Shown here one piece after another: positions 1-6,157 of a DNA stretch of 9,160 bases. The stretch covers positions 1 to 9,160 of the forward strand of contig CANTEM010000035.1 in the NCBI GenBank assembly GCA_947652805.1. Direction: 5' to 3'. Under the pieces are notes generated by a model. It saw only the letters and a list, made by a program, of their open reading frames with translations. It searched no databases and was not told the origin of the DNA. The stretch is from an uncultured Clostridia bacterium (GTDB lineage: Bacteria > Bacillota > Clostridia > Oscillospirales > CAG-272). Within the stretch, counting starts at the first letter, position 1, and each line of letters begins with the position of its first letter. The position numbers were made by a program, and so were the translations under genes.

Positions 1-147
1 CATTCCAGAGTTGATCAGCAGCAGAGATTTATCATTCACAGGGAGCAGTTTCTCTCCTTTTTTGAATCAAAAGGACATCTGCGCCTGCAAAGCTTTTCAC
101 TGATCCCTGTGAATGATAAATCTCTGCTGCTGATCAACTCTGGAATG
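1..147. repeat. Perfect 44-bp inverted repeat at window edge (probable fold-back artefact)
   Basis: Positions 1-44 are the exact reverse complement of 104-147, separated by a 59-base spacer. The right arm lies inside conserved alaS coding sequence (the region encoding NDKSLLLINSGM). The left arm therefore reads antisense to it, where the N-terminus of AlaS should be. Read in the alaS frame, 1-39 gives no AlaS-like residues and no start codon, while from about 40 onward the translation (REQFLSFFESKGH) fits AlaS. The simplest reading is a chimeric fold-back at a contig end from amplification or assembly; a real genomic inversion is less likely. Confidence 0.9.
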
Positions 148-2643
148 GCGCCTATGAAACGGTATTTTACCAGAGAGGACGAACCGCCCAGAGATCGGGT
201 ATGCACTTGCCAAAAATGCATTCGCACCGGGGATATTGATAATGTTGGAAAAACATCCCGGCACGGCACGTTCTTTGAAATGCTGGGCAACTTCTCCTTT
301 GGAGATTATTTTAAAGAGGAAGCGATTTCATGGAGCTGGGAGTTTCTGACGCAGGTTCTGGAAATTCCGGCGGACAAGCTGTATCCTTCCGTATATGAAG
401 AAGACGATGAAGCATATGCCCTTTGGCGGGATAAAATCGGTATTGCACCGGAGCGGATCGTGCGTCTGGGCAAAGCCGACAACTTCTGGGAGCATGGCAG
501 CGGTGCATGCGGCCCCTGCTCTGAGATTTATTTTGACCGGGGAGAAGCATACGGCTGCGGCAAGCCCACCTGTTATCCCGGCTGTGAATGCGATCGATAT
601 GTAGAAATCTGGAACAATGTATTTTCCCAGTTCAACAGTGACGGGAAAGGAAACTACACGGAGCTTGCCCGGAAAAATATTGATACCGGTATGGGACTGG
701 AACGGCTTGCCTGTGTAATACAGGGTGTGGATAATCTGTTTGAAGTGGATACTGTCCGCAAAATTTTGGATACCGTTTGCAGCACAGCCGGCGTAAAATA
801 CGGCGCGGATCCGGATGCAGATATGTCTATTCGCGTGATTACCGACCACATCCGCAGCGCTACCTTTATGATTGCAGATGGAGTCATCCCATCCAATGAA
901 GGCAGAGGCTATGTGTTACGCCGTCTGCTGCGCCGCGCGGCACGGCATGGCAAACGCATCGGAATCCAGGGCGGATTTTTGGGAGCGCTTTGTCTTGTGG
1001 CAATCGGAGAAAGCTGCGGCGCATATCCAGAGCTTTCCGAAAAGCAAAGCTACATTCAAAAAGTGATCACAATGGAAGAAGAACGGTTTGAAACAACCAT
1101 TGACGCAGGACTTGCGATTCTGCAAAAGCTGATTGGGGAAGCCCAGTCTGCCGACCGGGATATCCTCGCAGGAGAGGATGCTTTCAAGCTGTATGATACC
1201 TATGGATTTCCGTTGGATCTTACCTGTGAAATTGCCGGAGAAAAAGGTCTGTCTGTGGATGAGGAAGCATTCCACACCCTCATGCAGGCGCAAAAGGAGC
1301 GGGCGCGGGCGGCAAGATCGGATTTGTCCAGTTGGGACAGCGGTTCGGACGGTGTACTGTCCGGTATTGCGGCTACGGAATTTACAGGATATACGGAAGA
1401 CTGTGCAGAGGGCAAAATTCTTGCGATCCTTGTGGACAACGCGTGCTGCGATGCAGTGTCCGAAGGCGAATGCAGCATCATTTTAGATAAAACCCCATTT
1501 TATGGCGAGAGCGGCGGTCAGGTCGGCGACACCGGAACGATCACGACAGAGGCTGGCAGCGCCGCTGTGTTGGATACAAAAAAAGCAAACGGCGTTTTTG
1601 TGCATGTGTGTAAAATCCGCTCCGGCGTATTGCAGATAGGCAATTGTGTAACAGCATGTGTTGACGTAGAACGCAGACAGGCAATCCGTAGAAATCACTC
1701 CGGCGTGCATCTTTTGCAGGCAGCGCTCCGGCAGGTGCTGGGCGATCATGTGGAACAGGCGGGTTCCTATGTGGATGCGGAACGGCTGCGCTTTGACTTC
1801 AGTCATTTTTCAGCCCTCACTCCGGAGGAGCTTACCCGGGTAGAGGAGCTGGTGAATGAAAAGATTCTTGCCGCCCTCCCCATTGATACGATGGAAACAG
1901 ATATAGAAACTGCAAAAAAAGCAGGCGCGCTGGCGTTGTTCGGAGAAAAATACGGCAAAACCGTGCGCGTTGTAAAAATAGATGCATTTTCTACTGAGCT
2001 GTGCGGTGGAACCCATGCAGACAACACCGGAAAGCTTGGGCTATTTAAGATACTATCCGAAACATCTGTTGCCGCCGGAGTACGCCGGATCGAAGCTGTA
2101 ACCGGACTGGGTGTGCTGTCCCTGCTGGCGGAAAAGGATCATCTGATTGCTGAAGCCGCCCGGGGACTGCGGGCAAACAGCCCGGCAGATCTTCCTACAA
2201 AGGCTGCCTCAATGCAGCAGGAAATTGCAAAGCTGAAAAAAGAAATCGAAGGGCTCCAGGCAAAGCTTGCACTCGGTAAGTTGGATGCGATTTTATCTTC
2301 TGCCCAAGCTGTAGGCGCAGTGAAGCTATGCACAGCGAATATAAAGGATATGTCTGTAGAGACTGCCCGGAATCTGTGCGACAAGCTGCGGGATCGGGAT
2401 AGTGCTGTTGTGGCAGTGCTTGCTGTACAAGACGGCGAAAAGCTCAATTTTGTGGCATGCTGCGGCAAGGACGCAGTCAGCGCAGGCGCACACGCAGGCA
2501 TGCTTCTGAAGGAGGTATCTGCCGTTACCGGCGGCAGAGGCGGCGGACGTCCGGATGCTGCAACCTCCGGCGGCAAGGATACTGCTAAGGTACCTGAGGC
2601 ACTGGAAGCGGCAAAAAACATTCTTGCAGGAATGCTGAAATAA
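43..2643 (+). CDS. alaS: Alanyl-tRNA synthetase, 5' end missing
   Basis: AlaS is a cytoplasmic class II synthetase that attaches alanine to tRNA-Ala and clears mischarged Ser/Gly-tRNA-Ala. About 866 residues are visible, close to the usual 870-880. Seen in order: the N-terminal catalytic core with INSGMAPMKRYF, the RHGTFFEMLGNFSFGDYF stretch (about 253-315) and the class II motif 3 GMGLERL (688-708); a cysteine cluster (C-G-K-P-T-C...C-E-C, about 553-597) found in many bacterial AlaS; the editing-domain metal motif HSGVH (1696-1710) with its partner C-G-G-T-H (2002-2016); and a C-terminal C-Ala domain with a coiled coil and the glycine-rich GGRGGGRP near 2530. The frame is open to the window edge, but bases 1-44 are an antisense duplicate, so authentic coding begins near 40-45 and the true start (about 8-10 codons earlier) is lost. 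A GTG at 109 is in frame but lies inside the conserved core and is not the start. TAA ends the gene at 2643. Confidence 0.97.
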   Translation, partial: EQFLSFFESKGHLRLQSFSLIPVNDKSLLLINSGMAPMKRYFTREDEPPRDRVCTCQKCIRTGDIDNVGKTSRHGTFFEMLGNFSFGDYFKEEAISWSWEFLTQVLEIPADKLYPSVYEEDDEAYALWRDKIGIAPERIVRLGKADNFWEHGSGACGPCSEIYFDRGEAYGCGKPTCYPGCECDRYVEIWNNVFSQFNSDGKGNYTELARKNIDTGMGLERLACVIQGVDNLFEVDTVRKILDTVCSTAGVKYGADPDADMSIRVITDHIRSATFMIADGVIPSNEGRGYVLRRLLRRAARHGKRIGIQGGFLGALCLVAIGESCGAYPELSEKQSYIQKVITMEEERFETTIDAGLAILQKLIGEAQSADRDILAGEDAFKLYDTYGFPLDLTCEIAGEKGLSVDEEAFHTLMQAQKERARAARSDLSSWDSGSDGVLSGIAATEFTGYTEDCAEGKILAILVDNACCDAVSEGECSIILDKTPFYGESGGQVGDTGTITTEAGSAAVLDTKKANGVFVHVCKIRSGVLQIGNCVTACVDVERRQAIRRNHSGVHLLQAALRQVLGDHVEQAGSYVDAERLRFDFSHFSALTPEELTRVEELVNEKILAALPIDTMETDIETAKKAGALALFGEKYGKTVRVVKIDAFSTELCGGTHADNTGKLGLFKILSETSVAAGVRRIEAVTGLGVLSLLAEKDHLIAEAARGLRANSPADLPTKAASMQQEIAKLKKEIEGLQAKLALGKLDAILSSAQAVGAVKLCTANIKDMSVETARNLCDKLRDRDSAVVAVLAVQDGEKLNFVACCGKDAVSAGAHAGMLLKEVSAVTGGRGGGRPDAATSGGKDTAKVPEALEAAKNILAGMLK

Positions 2644-2687
2644 GTAAACGGAGCGTCTTCCCTTGTAGGGGAGACGCTCCGTTTACT
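2643..2687 (+). terminator. Long hairpin after alaS
   Basis: A nearly perfect 20-bp stem (left arm 2643-2662, right arm 2668-2687, one G-T pair, 5-base loop TTGTA) begins at the last base of the alaS stop codon. No T-run follows, so it is not a textbook intrinsic terminator. It may work with Rho, stabilise the 3' end, or shield the rplJ promoter that starts 47 bases downstream. The hairpin is certain from sequence; its role is inferred. Confidence 0.6.
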
Positions 2688-2733
2688 GAATAAGGAAAAT
2701 TTCCGGTATGCGGGTATTTTCTCAAAAAAGTGC

Positions 2734-2762
2734 TTGACATACAGCGGGGACTGTGCTATAAT
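2734..2762 (+). promoter_or_regulatory. Sigma-A promoter of rplJL
   Basis: TTGACA at 2734-2739 and TATAAT at 2757-2762 are separated by exactly 17 bases, a full consensus vegetative promoter as expected for a ribosomal-protein operon. The predicted transcript start is near 2769, giving a leader of about 155 bases before rplJ. Confidence 0.93.
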
Positions 2763-2775
2763 ACATCTGTTCACC

Positions 2776-2877
2776 AAAGACAGCAGGTTTCGGTAAAAGC
2801 GTATGCTTTCCTGCCGAGGAGACGCAATACTGTAGTATTTCACGTCTTTTTTCGGCATGCCGGAAAAAGACTTTTTT
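2776..2877 (+). ncRNA. L10 leader (ribosomal protein autoregulatory RNA) with attenuator
   Basis: The leader carries the L10-binding hairpin. The lower helix GCAGG (2783-2787) pairs with CCTGC (2810-2814). The upper helix AAAGC (2796-2800) pairs with GCTTT (2805-2809). A one-sided internal loop TTTCGGTA lies between them, and the hallmark CCTGCCGAGGA follows. Next comes an antiterminator: AGACG (2820-2824) pairs with CGTCT (2843-2847), topped by AATAC/GTATT (2826-2830/2835-2839). This shares bases 2844-2847 with the terminator hairpin 2844-2871, so the two exclude each other. In Bacillus subtilis the L10(L12)4 complex binds this leader class and causes early termination when in excess; the same is inferred here. 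Confidence 0.88.
2844..2877 (+). terminator. Intrinsic terminator of the L10 attenuator
   Basis: A 12-bp stem (2844-2855 with 2860-2871, loop CATG, one G-T pair) is followed directly by six T residues (2872-2877). It lies upstream of rplJ within its own leader, so its role is conditional termination, competing with the antiterminator helix 2820-2847. Confidence 0.88.
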
Positions 2878-2923
2878 ATTGACTATGCATCCTGCTGTGA
2901 ATTTTTAGAAGGAGGTATGGAAA

Positions 2924-3475
2924 ATGCCCAGTGAGAAGATTCTTGAACAGAAAAAAGCTGCCGTAGCGGATCTTTCTGAAAAAATGGGGCGCGCTGCTGC
3001 CGGTGTGCTTGTTAAGTACCAGGGTATCACCGTTGAAGATGATACAAAGCTGCGTGCAAAGCTGCGCAGTGCAGGCGTAGAATATGCCGTAATCAAAAAC
3101 TCTCTGATCGGTCGTGCTGCTGACATTGCAGGACTTGGCGAAATCAAGGGGCTTTTGGAAGGCATGAACGCAATTGCGATCAGTTATGACGATCCGGTTG
3201 CTCCCGCAAAAATCCTGAAAGAGTACGAAGAAAAAGTGGAAAGCTTTGAGCTTCGCGGTGGATTTTTAGATGGTGCAGTGGTAGATTTGGCTACTGTAAA
3301 AGAACTGGCAGATATTCCCCCGAAGGAAGTTTTGATTGCCAGAATGCTCGGTTCCCTGCAAGGACCTCTGTCCGGCTTGGCTGTTGCCCTGCAGGCAGTA
3401 ATCGACAAGAGCGAAGAAGAAGTTCCCGCTTCCGAGGAAGCACCTGCTGCTGAAGCAGAGGCATCCGCTGAATAA
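2924..3475 (+). CDS. rplJ: 50S ribosomal protein L10 (uL10)
   Basis: L10 is the base of the ribosomal stalk; it binds 23S rRNA with its N-terminal domain and carries L7/L12 dimers on its C-terminal helix. The 183-residue protein has the usual N-terminal opening (EKKAAVADLSEKM, then VLVKYQGITVEDDTKLRAKLR and the conserved YAVIKNSL), with PPKEVLIARMLGSLQ and PLSGLAVALQAV in the C-terminal third. The end is a low-complexity acidic, alanine-rich tail of about 20 residues, somewhat longer than in shorter L10 proteins (roughly 165 residues). The start at 2924 is set by AGAAGGAGGT at 2907-2916, 7-8 bases upstream. It is the first gene of a two-gene operon under the L10 leader and is followed by rplL after 74 bases. 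rplK and rplA are not upstream. Confidence 0.98.
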   Translation: MPSEKILEQKKAAVADLSEKMGRAAAGVLVKYQGITVEDDTKLRAKLRSAGVEYAVIKNSLIGRAADIAGLGEIKGLLEGMNAIAISYDDPVAPAKILKEYEEKVESFELRGGFLDGAVVDLATVKELADIPPKEVLIARMLGSLQGPLSGLAVALQAVIDKSEEEVPASEEAPAAEAEASAE

Positions 3476-3525
3476 TCCGGTTACCGGATCAACAAAAAAA
3501 GCCGCAACGCGGCAACAAATTTTTT
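3475..3525 (+). other. rplJ-rplL intercistronic hairpins
   Basis: Two short stems lie in the 74-base gap: ATCCGG/CCGGAT (3475-3480/3484-3489, loop TTA), starting at the rplJ stop codon, and GCCGC/GCGGC (3501-3505/3509-3513, loop AAC). A T6 run (3520-3525) begins 6 bases after the second stem. The spacing is poor for efficient termination. They may be processing or mRNA-stability elements that help make L12 in excess over L10; this is inference. Confidence 0.4.
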
Positions 3526-3549
3526 AAAAATATTTGGAGGTATATTATA

Positions 3550-3927
3550 ATGGCATCCGAAAAGACAACTGCTATTCTTGAAGAAATCAAAGCGCTTACA
3601 ATTTTGGAACTGTCCGACCTGGTAAAGGCAATCGAAGAGGAATTTGGTGTATCTGCAGCTCCTGTTGCTGTTGCTGCTGTTGGCGGTGCTGCTCCCGCAG
3701 CTGCTGCTGAAGAAAAGACTGAGTTCGACGTTGTTCTCAAGAGCTTCGGCGCTAAGAAGCTGGACGTTATCAAAGTGGTTCGTGAAATCACTGGTCTCGG
3801 TCTGAAGGAAGCAAAAGAAATGGTTGAGGGCGCTCCCAAGACTGTTAAAGAAGGCGCAAGCAAGGAGGATGCTGAGCAGATCAAAGCGAAGCTCACCGAA
3901 GCAGGCGCAGAAGTTGAGATTAAGTAA
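3550..3927 (+). CDS. rplL: 50S ribosomal protein L7/L12 (bL12)
   Basis: L7/L12 forms the mobile ribosomal stalk that recruits and activates translational GTPases such as EF-Tu and EF-G. At 125 residues it is of normal length. The N-terminal dimerisation domain (about 1-35, with LTILELSDLVKAIEEEFGV) binds L10. A hinge of alanine, valine and proline follows (about 36-54). The globular C-terminal domain contains the canonical TEFDVVLKSFGAKKLDVIK and LGLKEAKEMVEGAPK factor-binding surface. The ribosome binding site TGGAGGT at 3535-3541 is well placed. The hinge uses mostly GCT for alanine, consistent with a highly expressed gene. A terminator 15 bases after the stop ends the operon, and rpoB does not follow. 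Confidence 0.99.
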   Translation: MASEKTTAILEEIKALTILELSDLVKAIEEEFGVSAAPVAVAAVGGAAPAAAAEEKTEFDVVLKSFGAKKLDVIKVVREITGLGLKEAKEMVEGAPKTVKEGASKEDAEQIKAKLTEAGAEVEIK

Positions 3928-3942
3928 TCAACAATACATGAT

Positions 3943-3971
3943 AAAAAAGGACTGCAATGCAGTCCTTTTTT
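3943..3971. terminator. Bidirectional terminator between rplL and the minus-strand operon
   Basis: A-rich arm 3943-3955 (AAAAAAGGACTGC) pairs perfectly with 3959-3971 (GCAGTCCTTTTTT), a 13-bp stem with a 3-base loop. Both strands end in a T6 run, so it can stop rplJL transcription on the plus strand and the convergent membrane-protein operon on the minus strand. The stop codon of the minus-strand gene (3970-3972) overlaps its edge. Confidence 0.93.
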
Positions 3972-4464
3972 ATATGTAAATAGATACTCCCATCAAAGTC
4001 CATATCCCAATGAGTAGTATAAATACCATACCTTGTGCAATAGCTATACCTGCAATCGGCAGAATCAGCGCCGCCCCCATAAGAATAATGATTGCACCGA
4101 TCCCTTTTTGTATAGGCCGCTCCATAAAAAGGATCATAAAGCCAAAGGCTGCAAAGGTAAGAAAATATAAAGTAACAGATAAAAATTTCACAAATCCCCC
4201 CAGTCCTGTCACACTCACCATAAACGTGCTGCACAGACAGCACAGTGCGCAGAGCAGTGCAAACAACGTCACGCGCCCCCGGTGTTCATAAGCGAACACG
4301 CCCAGCCCGCCGGTAAAAAAGCACAGCATACATCCGGACAGGATCGCATCGGAAGCAATAGACAAGTGCAGATACGAGCCGATGATCTGAAAGATCCGCA
4401 GGAGAATACCAACAGTGATCAGTACCCGCCCCATGGTCAGGCGGCTTTTTTTATTGCTTGCCAT
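3970..4464 (-). CDS. Unknown small multi-pass membrane protein
   Basis: I do not recognise this 164-residue protein. After a short basic N-terminus (MASNKKSRLTMGR) it is almost wholly hydrophobic, with about five or six predicted membrane segments (roughly residues 12-33, 38-57, 65-86, 89-113, 119-140 and 143-164). A charged turn EHRGR lies near 60-64 and ERPIQKG near 115-121. Cysteines cluster around residues 70-78 (ALLCALCCLC). The start is supported by AAGAAGGA within the end of the upstream gene; only two bases separate that gene's TAA from this ATG, so the two are probably translationally coupled. No catalytic or transport motif is visible. It probably acts in the membrane with its operon partner, but its function is unknown. 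Confidence 0.8.
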   Translation of the reverse strand: MASNKKSRLTMGRVLITVGILLRIFQIIGSYLHLSIASDAILSGCMLCFFTGGLGVFAYEHRGRVTLFALLCALCCLCSTFMVSVTGLGGFVKFLSVTLYFLTFAAFGFMILFMERPIQKGIGAIIILMGAALILPIAGIAIAQGMVFILLIGIWTLMGVSIYI

Positions 4465-4466
4465 AG

Positions 4467-5294
4467 TTAATCCTTCTTGTTTCTGTGTTTTATTTTATCC
4501 CGGATCGCTTCCAAGTGTAAAAAGTTTTTCCGAGGCTTCATATTCGGAAATGCACCAATCAAACGCCGCTGCAACAAGGTGCTCTTTTTTGCCATTTCCT
4601 CATATTCATCCTTTTCTTCCCGCTCTTTTTCCAGTTTTTCCTTCAAACGGATTTTACCATCTGTAAACCGGTCGCCAACTTCTTCACAAAATTCCGCTGC
4701 ATTTTGTACGACGCGTGTTACCGTATCGGTAAATTTCTGAGACTGCGCTTCCAGCTTTTTTGCCAGACGATCCATATGCTCCAGTTTTTTATTCAGTCCC
4801 AAAGCAGTGAGAACGGAAATTACTGCATCGGATATCAGCAACGCGCCGAGAACAGACGCAAGAATGATTCCTACAGGATAGGGAATCAAATCAATCAATC
4901 CATTTGTAAGGGGGAAAACAAGCTTGACGACAGCAACACAGGCAAATCCCCAAAGCAGGGAAAAAGGCAGGCATATGTATCCGCCGATATTCAGCGGAAA
5001 ACCGGAATAATCCCACCATTTATTATGAAACAGCTTGTCCATTGCAAATCCGGTAACCAGCTCAATTCCGGAAGTTACCACAATTGATCCAAGCCACAGC
5101 AAAATCAAATTCTTTTCAAAAGGAACAGACAGCAGATAAATGAACCCTACCCCAAACCCGTAAATCGGGCAGTAAGGGCCGAGCAAAAATCCCCGGTTTA
5201 CAAATTTCTTTGTTACAACGGCGGCATATCCGACTTCCGCACACCAACCAACAAACGCGAAAATAAAAAAATACCAGACAAAATGATAGAACAT
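4467..5294 (-). CDS. CmpB-type (putative ABC-transporter type IV, PF06541-like) membrane protein with coiled-coil tail
   Basis: The 275-residue protein has an N-terminal membrane domain (about 1-165). It carries motifs I associate with the PF06541/DUF1113 family, named putative ABC-transporter type IV: FAFVGWCAEV (13-22), NRGFLLGPYCPIYGFG (33-48) and KWWDYS (92-97) followed by GYICLPFSLLWG. The function of that family is not established. Residues about 167-240 form a charged, heptad-like region (LEHMDRLAKKLEAQ, later KEKLEKEREEKDE), probably a cytoplasmic coiled coil, and the end is strongly basic. I chose the start at 5294 because GGAAAGG lies just upstream and a good promoter (5326-5354) would fall inside the longer frame that opens at 5387. 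No ATPase gene is nearby, so a transporter role is doubtful. It is the first gene of a two-gene operon. Confidence 0.85.
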   Translation of the reverse strand: MFYHFVWYFFIFAFVGWCAEVGYAAVVTKKFVNRGFLLGPYCPIYGFGVGFIYLLSVPFEKNLILLWLGSIVVTSGIELVTGFAMDKLFHNKWWDYSGFPLNIGGYICLPFSLLWGFACVAVVKLVFPLTNGLIDLIPYPVGIILASVLGALLISDAVISVLTALGLNKKLEHMDRLAKKLEAQSQKFTDTVTRVVQNAAEFCEEVGDRFTDGKIRLKEKLEKEREEKDEYEEMAKKSTLLQRRLIGAFPNMKPRKNFLHLEAIRDKIKHRNKKD

Positions 5295-5325
5295 ACAACC
5301 GTTCCTTTCCTGAAAAATATATAAT

Positions 5326-5354
5326 AGTATACTCCAAAAACAGAGATTCGTCAA
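5326..5354 (-). promoter_or_regulatory. Minus-strand promoter of the membrane-protein operon
   Basis: On the minus strand TTGACG (5354-5349) and TATACT (5331-5326) are 17 bases apart. The predicted start near 5319 gives a leader of about 25 bases to the ATG at 5294. Its position rules out the longer reading-frame start at 5387. Confidence 0.85.
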
Positions 5355-5358
5355 TCCG

Positions 5359-5387
5359 TTGACAGAAATCTGCTCGCATGGTATCAT
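5359..5387 (+). promoter_or_regulatory. Plus-strand promoter of tcdA-rarA
   Basis: TTGACA (5359-5364) and TATCAT (5382-5387) are separated by 17 bases. Transcription should begin near 5394, 35 bases before the chosen tcdA start. The -35 box lies back to back with that of the divergent promoter, 4 bases away. Confidence 0.85.
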
Positions 5388-5428
5388 ATGTATATCGAAT
5401 TTGGTCAGCAGGTCAGGTGAGTAAGAAT

Positions 5429-6157
5429 ATGAAAGAACAGCACAGGCGCACAGCCCTTTTATTTGGAGACAAGGCGGAATGCTTATATACGTGCAGAGTT
5501 GCAGTTTTCGGAATTGGCGGCGTAGGTGGCGCTGTAGCGGAGGCTCTTGCGCGCAGCGGCATCGGACAGATTGATTTGATCGACGCAGATGTAATCAGCC
5601 TGTCCAATATCAACCGCCAGATCATTGCACTGCACAGCACTGTGGGAAAATACAAAACAGACGTTATGGCAGAACGAATCCATGATATCGATCCGGACAT
5701 TCAGGTGCGGTGCTACCGGACGTTTTATCTGCCGGAAACAGCCACGGATTTTGATTTCTCCGTATATGATTATGTCGTGGATGCAGTGGATACCGTCAGC
5801 GCAAAAATCTCCATTATACAGGAAGCAAAGGCGGCAGGCGCTATGGTGATTTCCTCCATGGGTACCGGAAACAAAGTAGATCCGTCTGCATTCCAGGTTG
5901 CAGATATTTCCAAAACATCCGTGTGCCCCCTTGCAAGAGTCATGCGTATTGAACTGCGCAAAAGAGGCATTACCAATGTAAAGGTCGTCTATTCCAAGGA
6001 AGAACCGATTAAAACACCCATGGGCGAGGCTGCGCCGGAAGGCAGCAGCAGGCGCAGCGTTCCCGGAAGCTGTGCATTTGTTCCGCCGGCGGCAGGACTT
6101 TTGATCGCAAGCGAAGTGGTGCGGGACTTGATCAAACGAAAGGAAAAAAGTATATAA
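5429..6157 (+). CDS. tcdA: tRNA threonylcarbamoyladenosine dehydratase (TcdA/CsdL, YgdL family)
   Basis: TcdA is an E1-like enzyme that uses ATP to dehydrate t6A at tRNA position 37 to the cyclic form ct6A, which sharpens decoding of ANN codons. The 242-residue protein shows the Rossmann nucleotide loop FGIGGVGG (27-34), the acidic strand end DLIDAD (49-54), the S-N-I-N-R-Q adenylation motif (59-64), VVDAVDTVSAK, SSMGTGNK, and the family block ISKTSVCPLARVMR followed by VKVVYSKEEP. The start at 5429 is favoured over an in-frame ATG at 5378. AGGTGA sits 8 bases upstream, the family protein begins this way (short N-terminus, then RTALLFG), and the promoter covers 5378. The stop overlaps the rarA start (TAATG), so the two are probably co-translated. 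B. subtilis also has tcdA (yrvM) beside rarA (yrvN). Confidence 0.95.
   Translation: MKEQHRRTALLFGDKAECLYTCRVAVFGIGGVGGAVAEALARSGIGQIDLIDADVISLSNINRQIIALHSTVGKYKTDVMAERIHDIDPDIQVRCYRTFYLPETATDFDFSVYDYVVDAVDTVSAKISIIQEAKAAGAMVISSMGTGNKVDPSAFQVADISKTSVCPLARVMRIELRKRGITNVKVVYSKEEPIKTPMGEAAPEGSSRRSVPGSCAFVPPAAGLLIASEVVRDLIKRKEKSI

Noticed and set aside
109..2643. alaS starting at the in-frame GTG at 109
   Set aside because: Conserved AlaS residues (FLSFFESKGHLRLQSFSLIP) are encoded upstream from about 43, so 109 is internal; the real start is lost at the edge.
2139..2858. 239-codon minus-strand reading frame over the 3' end of alaS
   Set aside because: Serine- and alanine-rich shadow of the well-supported alaS, crossing its terminator hairpin and the rplJ promoter; no recognisable domain.
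3520..3549. Internal promoter for rplL from the TATAAT overlapping its ATG
   Set aside because: No -35 box at proper distance, and a transcript starting there would lack the ribosome binding site.
5295..5387. N-terminal extension of the CmpB-like protein from an ATG at 5387
   Set aside because: The extension covers a strong promoter, has no family resemblance, and a good ribosome binding site precedes 5294.
5378..5428. tcdA starting at the ATG at 5378
   Set aside because: This overlaps the -10 region of its own promoter; 5429 has a ribosome binding site and fits the family N-terminus.
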